This document shows, piece by piece, positions 11,690 to 22,861 of a DNA stretch of 64,000 nucleotides (positions are counted from its first letter, which is position 1; every line of letters starts with the position of its first letter). The stretch covers positions 37,023,841 through 37,087,840 of the forward strand of contig OV884009.1 of assembly GCA_930367205.1 (NCBI GenBank), written 5' to 3'. Under the pieces are notes generated by a model, which did not search any database, was not told the origin of the DNA, and was given only the letters and a program-made list of their open reading frames with translations. Source of the DNA: Acanthosoma haemorrhoidale (taxonomy: Eukaryota; Arthropoda; Insecta; Hemiptera; Acanthosomatidae). The translations under genes were made by a program, and so were the position numbers.

Positions 11690-13160
11690 CAAAAAATTGA
11701 AACAAAAAACAAAAATAAAACATAGATATTATTACAATGGGAGGGAAGGAAGGAAGGTTTCTAGGATCAATGAAAAATAAATAAACAGAATAATAACGAT
11801 AAATTCTGAATTCTGATTGAAGGGATATAAGAAACTGGTAAAATCTCGATTTAAAGATTACGAGAGTTGATGAACCACAAATATCGATGGAAATAGAGTT
11901 CCAAAGTTCTGTGGTACAGATAAGAGAAGAACTGTCAATGGAAGCAGATTTGTGAGAAGGGAAATACAGGTCAGAAGTGTAGGACCTAGAATTGCGGAAT
12001 TTGATCGCTGATTTGAATCGGAGGTAGTTGTGAAGGTAAGGGGACTTCGTTTCCATGATACTAATGAAGAGGAGGGGTACAAGGAAGTATTGGTGACAGG
12101 TGGAAGGGGGCCGTCAGCCCAACCAGAAGTACTACCATGAAATGTGACGGTGTCTGAGGATGGTGAGTATAAATCTTAAAAAACAATTCGTCCGAGCCAC
12201 GAGATTCTCAGAGAGACCACCATAGCAAGTGTAAGTCTAAATGAAAGAATACAAAAGAGGAAACTAGGAGTTGGCGCAAATGTAATGGAAAGAGATGCCG
12301 GTCAATGACCAACCCTAGATTTTTGACTGAAGTATAGAATTGGATAGGTCAACCGTCGATGGTGAAGTTGGAAATACCAATTAGGATTGTTAAGAGGGCC
12401 CGTTACCATCCAATCGAAGATCATGGAGTAAGTCCAAGGCCTCAATAAGGTCTTCCTGAATTAATAGGGAAGTGGATTGAAGCTGACTAAGAGGGAAGGA
12501 TAAAAAAATTAGGTGTCGTTGGCATATAAATGGAATGAGCAGTGACAGATAGATGTATGGAGGTCGTTAATGTAGACCCAGAAATTTAATGGCGAAATAG
12601 ATGGACTCTGAGCTAGACTGGAAGGAAGGGGTTAGGATGGAGGTTGATCAGAGGTGAGTACTACCCGGGAGTGATTAGAAATGGATGATTTCAAACAGCT
12701 GACAGCTCTGTAAGGGAAGGTACTCGATACTAGTTTCGATAGAAGGATGGAGTGATCAAGGATGTCGAATGCCTTGGTAAATTCTAAGAAGATAAGGTTA
12801 GGTATGTGTTGTTGGACAATGGTGGATTGTAGGTCTTGTGTGATTTTGTCGAGAGCTGATTGGGGGGAAAATCCCAGTCGGAAGCCGGATTAAATCCCCT
12901 ACAGATTCAAGCGTGCTTCTAGAAATGAAGAAATTTGAGATTAAACTAGTCTTTCGAAGGGTTTGGAAATGTTATAGAGAACAGATATAGGCCGGTAACC
13001 TTTAGGGGAGGTGGGGTTAGGAACATAATTCAATGGAAGAACACTCGCTCATTTCCAGGAACAGGGTAAGGTGGAATTTTTCAAGGGGACATTATAATTG
13101 TGAACCAATAGGAGAAGATTGGTAGGGAGAAGGTATAAGGCTATAAGAATTTCAAGGGAA
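11690..13160 (-). pseudogene. CR1/L2-like LINE ORF2, RT to C-terminus, degenerate
   Basis: Reading the minus strand from 13,160 downward, RT motifs appear in different frames: WKWASVLPLNYVPNPTSPKG, YRPISVLYNISKPFERLV, 'FSPNQSALDKIT'-like and LEFTKAFDILDHSILLSKL. The C-terminal block SSLICTTELWNSISIDI...IFKSRFYQFL (about 12,000-11,840) is the typical ending of CR1/L2/Rex-type ORF2 proteins ('LWNSLP...FK..L..FL'). Stops and frameshifts are frequent, so the copy is old. A second relic of the same ending lies at 57,340-57,660 and a related one at 28,690-28,860. Confidence 0.8.
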
Positions 13161-13429
13161 TGCCATCTTGACCTACCAAATTAGTTCATTATTTCATTAT
13201 TGAGGAAATAAGATCGGAAGGAGAAACGTAAGAGATAAGGATGTTGTCTTGTTGGAAATTACAGGTATTGTAGATTGGAGAAGAGGGACAGGGTTGCGAT
13301 TTAGCCGATAGGATGGATAGAAATTAGGTGCATATATGTTTAGATCATCGGTTAACAAAAGGAATTCATAATAACTTTATTTAATACAACGAAACCACTG
13401 GAAATAAAATATTTTTGGACAGACATAAC

Positions 13430-14330
13430 TGATTTTTTATAATTGAAACAAGGATCCTGTCTTTCACAGACTATATTTAACCTTATTGTTAATGATTGTT
13501 GTTTCCAATTTCTTAACATGCCTCAAAGTAACGAGAACCCTCTCCGCAGACGACACAAGTTTGTATACATCATCGTATCAACACAATAGTAAACCGTTTA
13601 CAACATAGCTTCACAAAAATCAACAAATATTGTAAAACCTGTAAATTAATGATCAGCGCTAAGTCAGAAGCCGTAATTTCACATAGAGCAGGCCACATCT
13701 CATCTACCATCTTTCCATAAACTCTGTACATATCCTGTGGTTAAAGCAGTCTAATTTCTTGGCTTGACCCTAGACAGATCCCTTACGTTCACAGAAAATA
13801 TCTACAGGAATACTGACAAAGAAAAAAAATCATTTCCAAATGTTCCAGTATTATAAAAAAAAAATCCCACCTAAGTTCCAACTTAATCCAGGCAACAAGA
13901 TGAATCAATCAAAACGGCATTACCATTGTTCTTCGTAGATCTAGAGCAAACAACTGGCTTGGGGAAAATATGCGACTTAACACACCTAGAATACAGGTCA
14001 AAAAAACATACCCCAAACGCGACATCGTCCAATGCCATAACTGCCAGGCATATGGGCACACAAAATCGTACTGCCACCACCCTCCAGTGGGAAGCACAAA
14101 AGTAAATTGTACAAAAAGCCCCTGAAATCGCCTACAATCCATCCTCTACAAATCAGTAACCGGATCGTTCTTACCCTATGCTTCACTAGTATGAAGTTCT
14201 ACTTGCATTAAACTAGAAAGAATCCAAAACCTAAGAATGCGTTTCATCAATAACAGAAAATTAAAACAATAGCTTCTGAATATCCATTAATTTGGGAGAT
14301 CAAAAACTACATCTAAAAATCATTTAAAAA
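13430..14330 (+). pseudogene. LINE reverse transcriptase fragment, plus strand, interrupted
   Basis: The plus strand shows QGSCLSQTIFNLIVND (13,457-13,505), then TLSADDTSLYTSS with the catalytic ADD (about 13,530-13,572), INKYCKTCKLMISASKSEA (13,620-13,680) and VVKAV.FLGLTLDRSLTF (13,737-13,795). The C-terminal part LYKSVTGSFLPYASLV and IKLERIQNLRMRFI resumes at about 14,135-14,250. Several frameshifts and stops are present. Between the two RT parts lies a piece of LINE ORF1 (13,900-14,115). No endonuclease or RNase H is visible. Clade is uncertain; Jockey-like fits. Confidence 0.75.
13900..14115 (+). pseudogene. Jockey-type ORF1 (gag-like) fragment with CCHC zinc knuckle
   Basis: In the plus strand, LPLFFVDLEQTTGLGKICDL is followed, after a one-base frame change, by RDIVQCHNCQAYGHTKSYCH. 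'FFVDLE' and a C-x2-C-x4-H-x4-C knuckle (CHNCQAYGHTKSYC, about 14,033-14,075) are hallmarks of Jockey ORF1, an RNA-binding protein that packages the element's transcript. Only about 70 residues remain. Its position inside an RT fragment of ORF2 is abnormal, since ORF1 lies upstream of ORF2 in intact elements. Confidence 0.75.
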
Positions 14331-15590
14331 ACTAAAGATTAATAAATTATAATTCCTACTATTTAAAAAAATATTGTGTGTATATACATATCATTATATT
14401 ATAGCCAATACAATAACATGGGAAGAGTAGCGGAACATGTAATAACAATTTAGTAACAAGTTGAATTGTAAATGAAGTTTTCTAAGTCTTCTATTCGTAA
14501 TTAAAGGCACAAGCAACTCTTAGTCACTGGCATTATTTCACTTCCGATTCCCGATAGCTGACGTTGCCAGGACCCACGGGTAACATCCGGGAGTGACCGC
14601 ACAGGAAGAGATGGTGCGAGGGTGCCTCGAAATCCCCCCACAAGCAGAGCCGTTCCAGTTAATGAAAATGGCCTGGTAAACAGAGAGGGGGGGGGCTACT
14701 GCGATAAAGAAAGCGCTGCTAAACGGTCGCCTAAGCTGTTAATGGTCGGGCCCAGTTTAATTACAGTGCCAGCCTGTTTGAATAGTTTAAACCAGCGGTC
14801 TAATCATTTAAACCATTGTCCTCTATCTGCTAGCTTCGACTTAAAGCATCCGCCATTTAACTCTGTATTAAACCTTCGCTCTTACAGGTTAGCGTTGATA
14901 TTTTTTTTTCCAAAACCAGAAACCCTTTATGTTTTCAACTTCGTGTCTAAAAACTAATACTAGTCGTCGATCTAACTACTAAGCTATGGGTACAATTACC
15001 TAACTAGTAAGACATAGAGACGTGTAATTTTATAACTCGTACAGAATCTGTCCATTGAATCATGCCATTAATTGATCAATTAAATTGAAATCCATAGTTT
15101 ATCATCTCAACTGAGGTTCGCCAAAGATTGTAGGTGGATCTGATTCGCTAGGCTGTCACCAATCAACCTTTATTTCAGTTTACTTAACCGTGCTAATTCT
15201 TTGTTCAGGTAGTAAACCATTTATCAGGACGAAGGTGAGTTGACCTGCCAAAAATTCTTTTTGGAAAGCTCCTTAGGGAACACAAGATTCCCCTGTTAGA
15301 AGTCATCGATCTAACTACTAGGCTATGGGCACAATTGTGAGTAATCATTAATTAGTTAATAATAAACAATATATTCGTGTAAAAACCGCTAATTTATTAT
15401 AAAAGGCCTTTTATTCCTGATACCAGCCTGTAGATGCGGAGAGTTCATATGTGGAGCCAAAATTACTTATGAGCCACACGAAACTTTCGAGCTTCGTAAT
15501 CCTCTTTTTTCTAACATTTACCATGCTTTACCATTAACTTTAAAGCCATTCTATTACTTTAATTTTTTATTGTTAGACGTATTATGCACT
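14331..15590. other. Unassigned, with a GC-richer block and a 35-bp direct repeat
   Basis: 14,520-14,890 is GC-richer than its surroundings, with a run of about 10 G near 14,687; no motif was recognised in the 111-codon frame there. A sequence of about 35 bp containing 'tcgatctaactactaagcta' at about 14,965 recurs at about 15,302, 337 bp away. Confidence 0.35.
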
Positions 15591-15915
15591 TACAGATGAA
15601 TAGGTATATCCAGATGAATTTTAGTTACCTAATTATTTACTAGCGTTTTATCATTTTTGTTTAAATGTGACGTTTTTCTTTCGAATTTAATGCTGTATTA
15701 TACCGATTTGTTTCCGTTTTTATTACGACTCGTGTATATTTTATTTATTTTCTGAAATGGTTGTAATTCAAAATTTTAATTTTTTAATTGAGGTTTTAAC
15801 TCATGTTAGGGAGAGATTTTTTTTCTTTTTGTTTAGCCAGAATCGTGTTTAATTATTTTCACTTTATTATCATTTGTAAGGTCTTAGAATAAAATAAAAA
15901 TCTATTCTATTCTAC
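15590..15915 (+). mobile_element. Possible LINE 3' end with TATTC-type tail
   Basis: T-rich sequence ending 'gtcttagaataaaataaaaa' then 'tctattctattctac' near 15,885-15,915. AATAAA plus a short pentameric tail is how several LINE 3' ends look. No coding sequence supports it, so this is a weak call. Confidence 0.25.
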
Positions 15916-16299
15916 AAATTATTTCCCCTCCTTGTTAAATAGTTTGCTTTTGGAGCTTTATGTTTAAGAATTCCTTTCAGAGTTACCTAGTCTGTTATGG
16001 ATATCAGGTTATACTTGTTATCTTGAACAGCTTCTGAGCTAATATTTGTTTAAGAGAGCTGATAATTCTAGAAATTTGCCAGACTTTTACCACGTTTACT
16101 TTTGCTTCGCATACTTCCCACCAGTGTAGCTTGACTAACAACTAAAAGAGGTATAGAATGGTGTAAAATATTGGGATAAAATGTCAGCTTTATTTATTTT
16201 GATAAAATCATTAAAGTAAGAATCCATCTCTTGTTTACAAACACTAACGCAATGGGTATTGAATGAATCTGTGGAAATTTCTCTTTAATTTTCATTAAA

Positions 16300-16740
16300 T
16301 CTTTCAGTTTATTGTGCCTGTTCAAGTGTTTGCGTAATACTATCAATTGAATCTAAGCGATTGCGAGTTATATGCGTTTATACTTGAGCATAATGCTTCC
16401 AAAGCCTTTTAAAACATCAATATGGCTTTTGTCGATGTTACAATGAATACAATAACTGTATATCGGTGGTTCACTACGTTTTAATCCATCGATACAAATA
16501 TCGAGAATGAATTGCGTTGAAGACCAGAAACAAACCTGTATAATGATAAATTAAAGGTTTTAGTAGAGGCCAATCCACATCAGACAATTAGAGAACGTTA
16601 CTAAAACTTAAACGTCTGCCATACTTCTGTTATACACCTCCATGCTATTGGGAAAACAAAAAAATATTGACCAGTGGAGTGCCACATGATCTGACTAATA
16701 GAAACGTTGAGATGTTTGTCAGTTAACTTTAAATAAATAA
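16300..16740 (+). pseudogene. Mariner transposase N-terminal (HTH) fragment
   Basis: Read across two frames, the plus strand shows NTITVYRWFTTF (about 16,450), a degenerate linker, then VEANPHQTIRERY (about 16,567-16,608) and CHTSV...HAIGKTKKYDQWS (16,617-16,690). These match the paired HTH region of mariner transposases ('ANPHQTIRELAEELNVSH...IGKVKKLDKW'). The catalytic DD34D domain is missing. Frameshifts and stops mark it as dead. It is not the missing N-terminus of the 43-kb mariner in any demonstrable way. Confidence 0.75.
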
Positions 16741-17099
16741 GGTGATCTGAAAATAGAGGTTTTACCAAATCTAATATATTCAGTTTATTTGTCGAAAATC
16801 ATTTTTTTCAGAGAGTTTGACGAATTTCTAAAAAACAAAATTTTCCAAATTTATTCAAGGCCAAAACGTTTCTTTTAACAAGGGATAAAAAAAAAAAAAA
16901 CCTTGTTGGGCGTTGGGAGAAACGTATTGAAGCTAACGGAAGTTATTTTGAATAAAAACAATTCGTTAGTTTTTCTTCATTTGCCTCTTACCCAAGGAAC
17001 TGACATTTCATATGTTCCAACCCGATATATGTGTGTGCGATTAAAATCTTGGGTTGTATGAATCATTTATCTTACAGCATATTGATAGATAAAATATGG

Positions 17100-17345
17100 T
17101 CTCACGTACCCGTGACAAAGTGCTCCCTCTTCCATAGGGAATGCCGACAGGCAGACAGGCATAACTTTTTGATTGCAAAACCTCGCCCTACTTGCTTAGC
17201 GTTTACATGAATCCGAAATTCGAATAACGCTGTTGGGAAAAGTCGTGTGTCAAACTACCTGGAGCACAGGACTGAGTTTGTCCCCAGTGCACGGTCAGGC
17301 TGTCGGTGTTCCCGGTATCCCCTGGGAACTCAGTGTTCCAGTCTA
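17100..17345. other. GC-richer unassigned block with a short palindrome
   Basis: The block has 'gttcccggtatcccctggga' around 17,308, an imperfect palindrome, and 'ccgacaggcagacaggcata' near 17,142. No family could be assigned. Confidence 0.25.
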
Positions 17346-19588
17346 CCATTTTTTTTTTCTGTTAAGTTTAGTAATATTTATCTTTTATTACGAGTGTAAC
17401 TTTTTATTACAAGGATTCTACTACCCACAACTCGTTTAAAAGTTAGAGTAGTTGGCTATTTCCACGATTTATCGGCACATTCAGAAGACATTACCTTTTT
17501 TTACTCTTTCTGTAAAATGCAATTATCGTTTCATATTTGGCCTCAACTTTTTATTTGTTTGTTTAATAATATTGACTACAATTATAATTTTTTATTGTTT
17601 TCGTAAAATGTATATTGGATGCAGCATTTAATCGCTCGATCTAAAATTAGGTTAAAGGAGAACTTAATGTAAATAATGCTGGCATATAAAGGTTAATAAA
17701 ACGAAAAATAATTATTCCAACCATGGATAGAAATTGGACATTGAATCTTTTTCAAAATAAATTATGGATTTCCACGAGATGAGAATTGGATTCGAATGGT
17801 CCAGGTCTGTACCAGCAGTTCTGTCGTTTATAGAAATGTAAAAATTTGACTTAGAATTAATTCTATCAGTATTCCGCCCCATATTGAAGAATGATGTATC
17901 AATTTGCAGTCAGTTCAAATTAGTGGATTTTGGTAGCTGCAGAACATAAGTATGAAAATAATTGAGAACTATGCCCGATAATTTTTTTTTTTTTCTTCCT
18001 TCCTGGGATTGATGTCTCTTAACGGGATTCAAGGGGGGGGGTCGTAGATATGGTGCGCGTATTCCAATGCGATTGGGATTTGACCAGCCTTGGTCAGCGA
18101 ACCTTGGTTTATTCTGTTAAACCGTCTTTATTCTTGAAAATAAAATTATATAAACTTCTTAGACTCTATTTACAGACTACAATTATAACTAAAACTATTT
18201 AAATTTCTTAAACTCTTTTTCGTTCAATCAGTTCTCACCAAAATAATGCAAGACCTACAATATCCCATTGACAAACCATTAACGCATTTCTATCCTATGG
18301 ATTCATTGACAAATTTGAACAAAAAATTTTTCTTCCGAGCAAACAAGTAAATAATAAATATTTCAAAAATTAATTAATACAACGTCAAAAATTGCTTTAA
18401 TTAATTTAATCCTAAATTATCAATGATACATTTTTTTTAATTAAATAATACTCAGTTTATCTATAAGTTTTAAACTTAATCATGAGACTAAAATTATGAG
18501 TACAAAATAATTTTAAAAAATTTTAATTTATCAATAGCCAACTCATATTTTCCAAGTTATACAATTCATTTAATTTCAAATCGTTACTTTATTATTTGTA
18601 TTTTGGTTATTTTAGCATCTGCGAAATTCAATTTGTATTTTTTTAAAAAAACTGAGTATTTCTTGCGATTTTATCGGAATCAGGTTATATAAAATGCAAA
18701 TGCTGAGAAAAAGCAGACGTCAATACTTTGCAACTTTGCAATACAAGTCAATAAATAAAAATAGAACGGTTTAGTTCCATTTTCACATCACCGAATAATA
18801 AATTCCTTTTCTCAATGCAGATGATGACAAAAGTCAATATTTATAGTATTTTTCTTTCTAGAAAAAAAATATTGGAGTATAAAATAAAAAATTGAGCTAT
18901 TATACGAAATAGTCAACTAAATCCGTAAAAGTTGATGTTGCATCATAAAATGTACCGTAGCGATCCGTCCTGTTCATTAAAACATCAAAATAGTCAATTG
19001 AAATAATCAACAAATGACATTAAACATTGAAGAGTTTATTCGCCCAAACAAATATCACCAATTGGTCCAGGTATATTTCAGTACAGTCATTTGTGTACAT
19101 AAAAGGGACTGTATGCAAAGTTTTACGGGGGATTTGGTATTTGGAAATTATGTAGATTTCGATCTTATTTTTTTTTTTATTTCTTCCACTGCTCACAAAA
19201 ATTTTTGAGATTTTTTTCAAGAAAGCCCTTTGGCACCCCTGAGGGGCCAGTCACTGCAATTAAAGCGATAGAATATATTTTGTGATGTACTTTATTTCAT
19301 GAAAAATTCACATGGAATATATAACGAGCGATATCTCTAGGAGCCTAGAATTAATTTGATATAGATGTCAACACTAACCCCGTTTGAGGTTTTTACCTCA
19401 GCAAGGGGAAGGGGGAAAAAAATAAGATGTCAACACTGTTGTAAGTTGCTTTTATTGTGAAACGCATGAGAAAACGATTTTTTTGAGATCCGTTTTTTTC
19501 AATCCAGTTATCAAAATGCCTATGAAACAGTATCTCACTCATCCCTACAACATACATAGTATACTGTAGTACATATATATGTATGTAA
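17346..19588. other. Unassigned AT-rich DNA
   Basis: Over 2.2 kb without supported features. A run of G (about 9) occurs near 18,035. Open frames here are short and motif-free. Confidence 0.4.
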
Positions 19589-19593
19589 ATATG

Positions 19594-20347
19594 TGAAGCG
19601 ACCGCTAACTACATAAGTCAAATCACCCCATACTCTAGTGCATATATATTGTAAGCAAAAGTAAAATAACATGAACTAAATGTATTATAATTAAATGTAA
19701 ATCATTGTAAAAGTGTTTAGCAATAAAAGGCGGAACCCAAACAGTCATAAACGAGAAAGGGTCACCAGCTGGCAGTCATAAACAATCCTTTAGGGGGCAA
19801 GGGGTCGGGTAATTAAGCGTGGGTACAGCACCACAGGTGTCCACACCCCCCAACCCGGATTAGACCCTCGCAGCCTTCCGGCAGGAAGTAGATACGATAT
19901 TTAAGCCAGGGCTTCTGGCCCTGTAAGTTAGTCTCCTCATCAGCCTCTGAGTCTCTCGCGACCTTTACTCGGTGACGCCTTTAGCCAGGGCTCCTGGCCC
20001 TGGAAGTCAGTCTCTTAGACTCCTCACCAGTCTCCTCGCAGTCTCCTCGTGAGTCTCTTAGTCTCCTCTCCAGTCTCCACGTCAGTCTCTTAGTCTCCTC
20101 GCAGACTCTCTGGCAACCTTTACTTGGTGACGCTTGCTTGGTTACGCTCGAACTCTGAAAACTTGACTTATTCTTTATGAAACCTCTGTACCTCTTCTCT
20201 TGAACATAGTGCATTGTCGGGGCACATACCTATCATAAATGGAGTCAGATAGTAACGCCGTCATGGAACGATGGTCCATGTTATAAACTCGAACAATCCG
20301 TCACCAGGGCTAGGGTAATCAGGCACCTCCCTAGTGACGACTCGACA
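19594..20347 (+). mobile_element. Solo LTR of a Ty3/gypsy-type element, 754 bp, 5-bp TSD
   Basis: The LTR begins TGAAGCGACCGCTAAC and ends CTCGACA. It is flanked by identical 5-bp repeats, ATATG at 19,589-19,593 and 20,348-20,352. It aligns with the minus-strand LTR at 34,538-35,545: 'gaccgctaact' at the start, 'cgaactctgaaaact' (20,149), 'attgtcggggcacat', 'aaatggagtcagata' and 'atggtccatgttat' near the end. It contains a GCCAGGGC/GGCCCTG hairpin, present twice (about 19,903 and 19,985), and a TCTCCTC-rich minisatellite (19,985-20,110). No internal region remains, so it arose by LTR-LTR recombination. Confidence 0.85.
19985..20115 (+). repeat. TCTCCTCGCAGTC-type minisatellite inside the LTR
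   Basis: Irregular tandem units of 10-15 bp built on 'agtctcttagtctcctcgca'. The other LTR copy at 34.5-35.5 kb lacks this expansion, so it arose in this copy or its sublineage. Confidence 0.7.
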
Positions 20348-20352
20348 ATATG

Positions 20353-21714
20353 CATAGCTTAATAGCCCTGCAAGTACAAGTTGGGGCACTTCGAATCTTC
20401 ATTTTAATCACTGCTACAAAAAATAATAAATACTTTAGTAAATGTGCAAAATCGAAAAAAAAATTATGAAACAGGCAGCAATATTGCACATAGAGAGAAT
20501 TTACTTATTTCATTGTATGTACATGGGTTCATTACTAGAGACCGGATATGTTATAGCACTTCTTGTTTGCTTAGCGTCTTCTAAACCATTTATCGATCCG
20601 TTTCGTGACCTGAGCAAGTTTATTTCCAAATTATATTATACGTAAAATTGCTCATTTTGGACTTTTTGAGCTAAATTACACGAATCCGGTTTTATAGCAC
20701 AATTAATTTCATATAATTAAATTTTTTTTTATTTTAAAGCAAAAAACGACAAAACTCAACTAAATTAAATTTCTATTTAGAAATGAAATTGTTATATTTA
20801 TATTAAATATGTTTGAGTTAATTTTATTTGATAAAATATAAATGAAAGTAAAAAACATTCTGGATTCACCAGGCATTACACCAGCATCCAATTTAAAATG
20901 TAGTAAATCACACCTATTACACCTCAAATTAAACTCACTGATTATAATTCTTGAAACTGTTCGTGAGAGCCTAAAAAAAATTGAAAACGACAAGGAAAGT
21001 GTTTTTCGAATTTTCTCTGATTCAAACAATGTTAGATAAACTTTCAATGTATTAACAATAAAATTAAACAAAAAATATGATTTTTTTTTTTTCATGTTTG
21101 ATGTGTTATATACACAATTTTACACATTTTGGGATTTTTACTCCACGATTTTGCACACTTTGAGTTTTTTAATCCACGAAAATCCGGTCTCTACTCATTA
21201 CATATTGTTTCCAGATACAAAAGTGCCTTTAGACAAAAACTAAAATACAATTTATTAGTTTTAAGTCTACGATAAATAAGGTGAGCCCTATCACATTTAA
21301 TAAATTCAGTCTATTAATGTATAATGTACATCATTATACTTATGTACAATGCAGATCACTATCAGTAGAAAACAGAATTTGTATAAAATGTAGCTAAGCT
21401 ACAGGAAATATAATGAAGCAATTGTTAATAGATTCGTTTGTAGAATCTATATTTTGTATCAAGGGAATATGAAGCAAAAAAAAAATACGATTAACATGTA
21501 AAACCAAAATATCCGCTTATTTGTATTTGTAAAATAGAAAAAAATAAACTCCTATGATTAAAAGACTAATTTCTGGTGTCCCCAAATACATGAATATTTT
21601 TATGCATCATCAACTTCCTTTTTACTAACAATTTTTACAAAAACATTGTTATTACTTTTACAATTTTCAAGAAATCTTTGAGTGTTTAATTTTACGACCT
21701 TATAAATAAAGCCA
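20353..21714. other. Unassigned AT-rich DNA
   Basis: No supported gene or repeat. The overlapping frames at 20,760-21,095 and 20,842-21,039 are opposite-strand shadows with no motif. Confidence 0.4.
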
Positions 21715-22060
21715 ATGTCAGTGGTACCACGTAATAGGGGAGATGTTGGTATGCCTAGGTGATTTCGTTATTATTCTTAGGAATTAAAATTCTCTGGAGT
21801 TAAAGGAAGTTATTAGTACAGATCATACTCCAGTATGGCGATGCAAAGCTTAATAGACGTATGACAAGCGTTTGATTAATTATTGTTTCGTACATTACCG
21901 GTTCGGTAGATGATTTGCAAAGGAATGGAAACAGCAATGAGATGACAGCCTTGCCTTTTGCTCTAATAAAATTTATGTAAGGTGTAACTATTAAGCCTAG
22001 ATCGAAAATTACGCCTGAATAGTCAACAGTCTGGGATCATTTAACTTCACTATTTCCTAA
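21715..22060 (-). pseudogene. Jockey/I-like LINE RT C-terminal fragment
   Basis: The minus strand reads QTVDYSGVIFDLGL, INFIRAKGKAVISLLFPFLC, IRLLSFASPYWSMIC and LQRI, then TDA-like sequence. This follows the standard order of the thumb region after the RT palm in Jockey/I-type ORF2 ('YLGV.FD...  F..RA..  L.P.L....  L..ASPVW......LQ..QN'). Several stops interrupt it. Sequence up to about 22,300 may be the more degenerate palm. Confidence 0.7.
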
Positions 22061-22504
22061 ATTAATTTGTAATTTTGGAGGATACGAAAGCATATAGGTA
22101 TGATCCAAGGATTTTAGGTTTAGAAGACTACATGAAATCCAAAATGTATTTACAATTAAACATAAATTAGCGCCCTGAAGCATGCACTCTTTGTCATTGG
22201 CTTAAGTTTTAAATGAGGTTAGGTTTTCCCAGATTTCTAAGCGAGACTGTTTGAACTCTCGATCGAAAACCCAACGAGTACTGGGTATAGTGATGGTCCC
22301 AGTGTTAAGAAGTAATAATAACTACTCTATATTATTAAGGCCCCAGTAATTATTTATAAACAACGAAAAATAATTTAATTTATTTCACTACCAGAATAAT
22401 AAAACTTTAGTACAAAAAAAATTTAGTGGAGTGTTTTACAACGAAATCTAGAATTTCGTTTATGTGACTGTACAAAACTCCCCCTTGATAGGTAGCCCCA
22501 AGGA

Positions 22505-22860
22505 GCAATGCGAAATTATTAACTTTATTTGAAAAATTATAATTTGCTTGTTCAGCAACATTAATTGGAATTAAAGAATTAATTCATACTTGTGTACGAT
22601 TTCCATTCATACAATATATACGTTCACATTCAACCCAGGAGCCCCACTCCCAAGGGGATGCCCTCAGCAAGCGTTGCATGGCCACATGATGATGGCACCG
22701 CCACCTCCTTCTAAGACCCTTTCGCCATAAGGCCAAAACCAGAGATTGACCAAGAGAACCACAGGATCAGGTCATGACTAGGGATGATGGTCAGTGTCAG
22801 GATTCCATGACTTTGTTAGGCGCCGTGGGGATTGTGACAAATAGTGTCAATGGAAGATTC
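22505..22860 (-). mobile_element. Diverged LINE 3'-end fragment, subfamily 2 (second copy)
   Basis: It pairs with 1,500-1,860: 'tataatttgcttgttcagca', 'tacgatttccattcatacaa', 'acccaggagccc', then 'gaccctttcgcca' and 'agattgaccaagagaaccac'. The block is non-coding. Divergence between the two copies is substantial, so both are old. Confidence 0.45.
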
Positions 22861-22861
22861 G

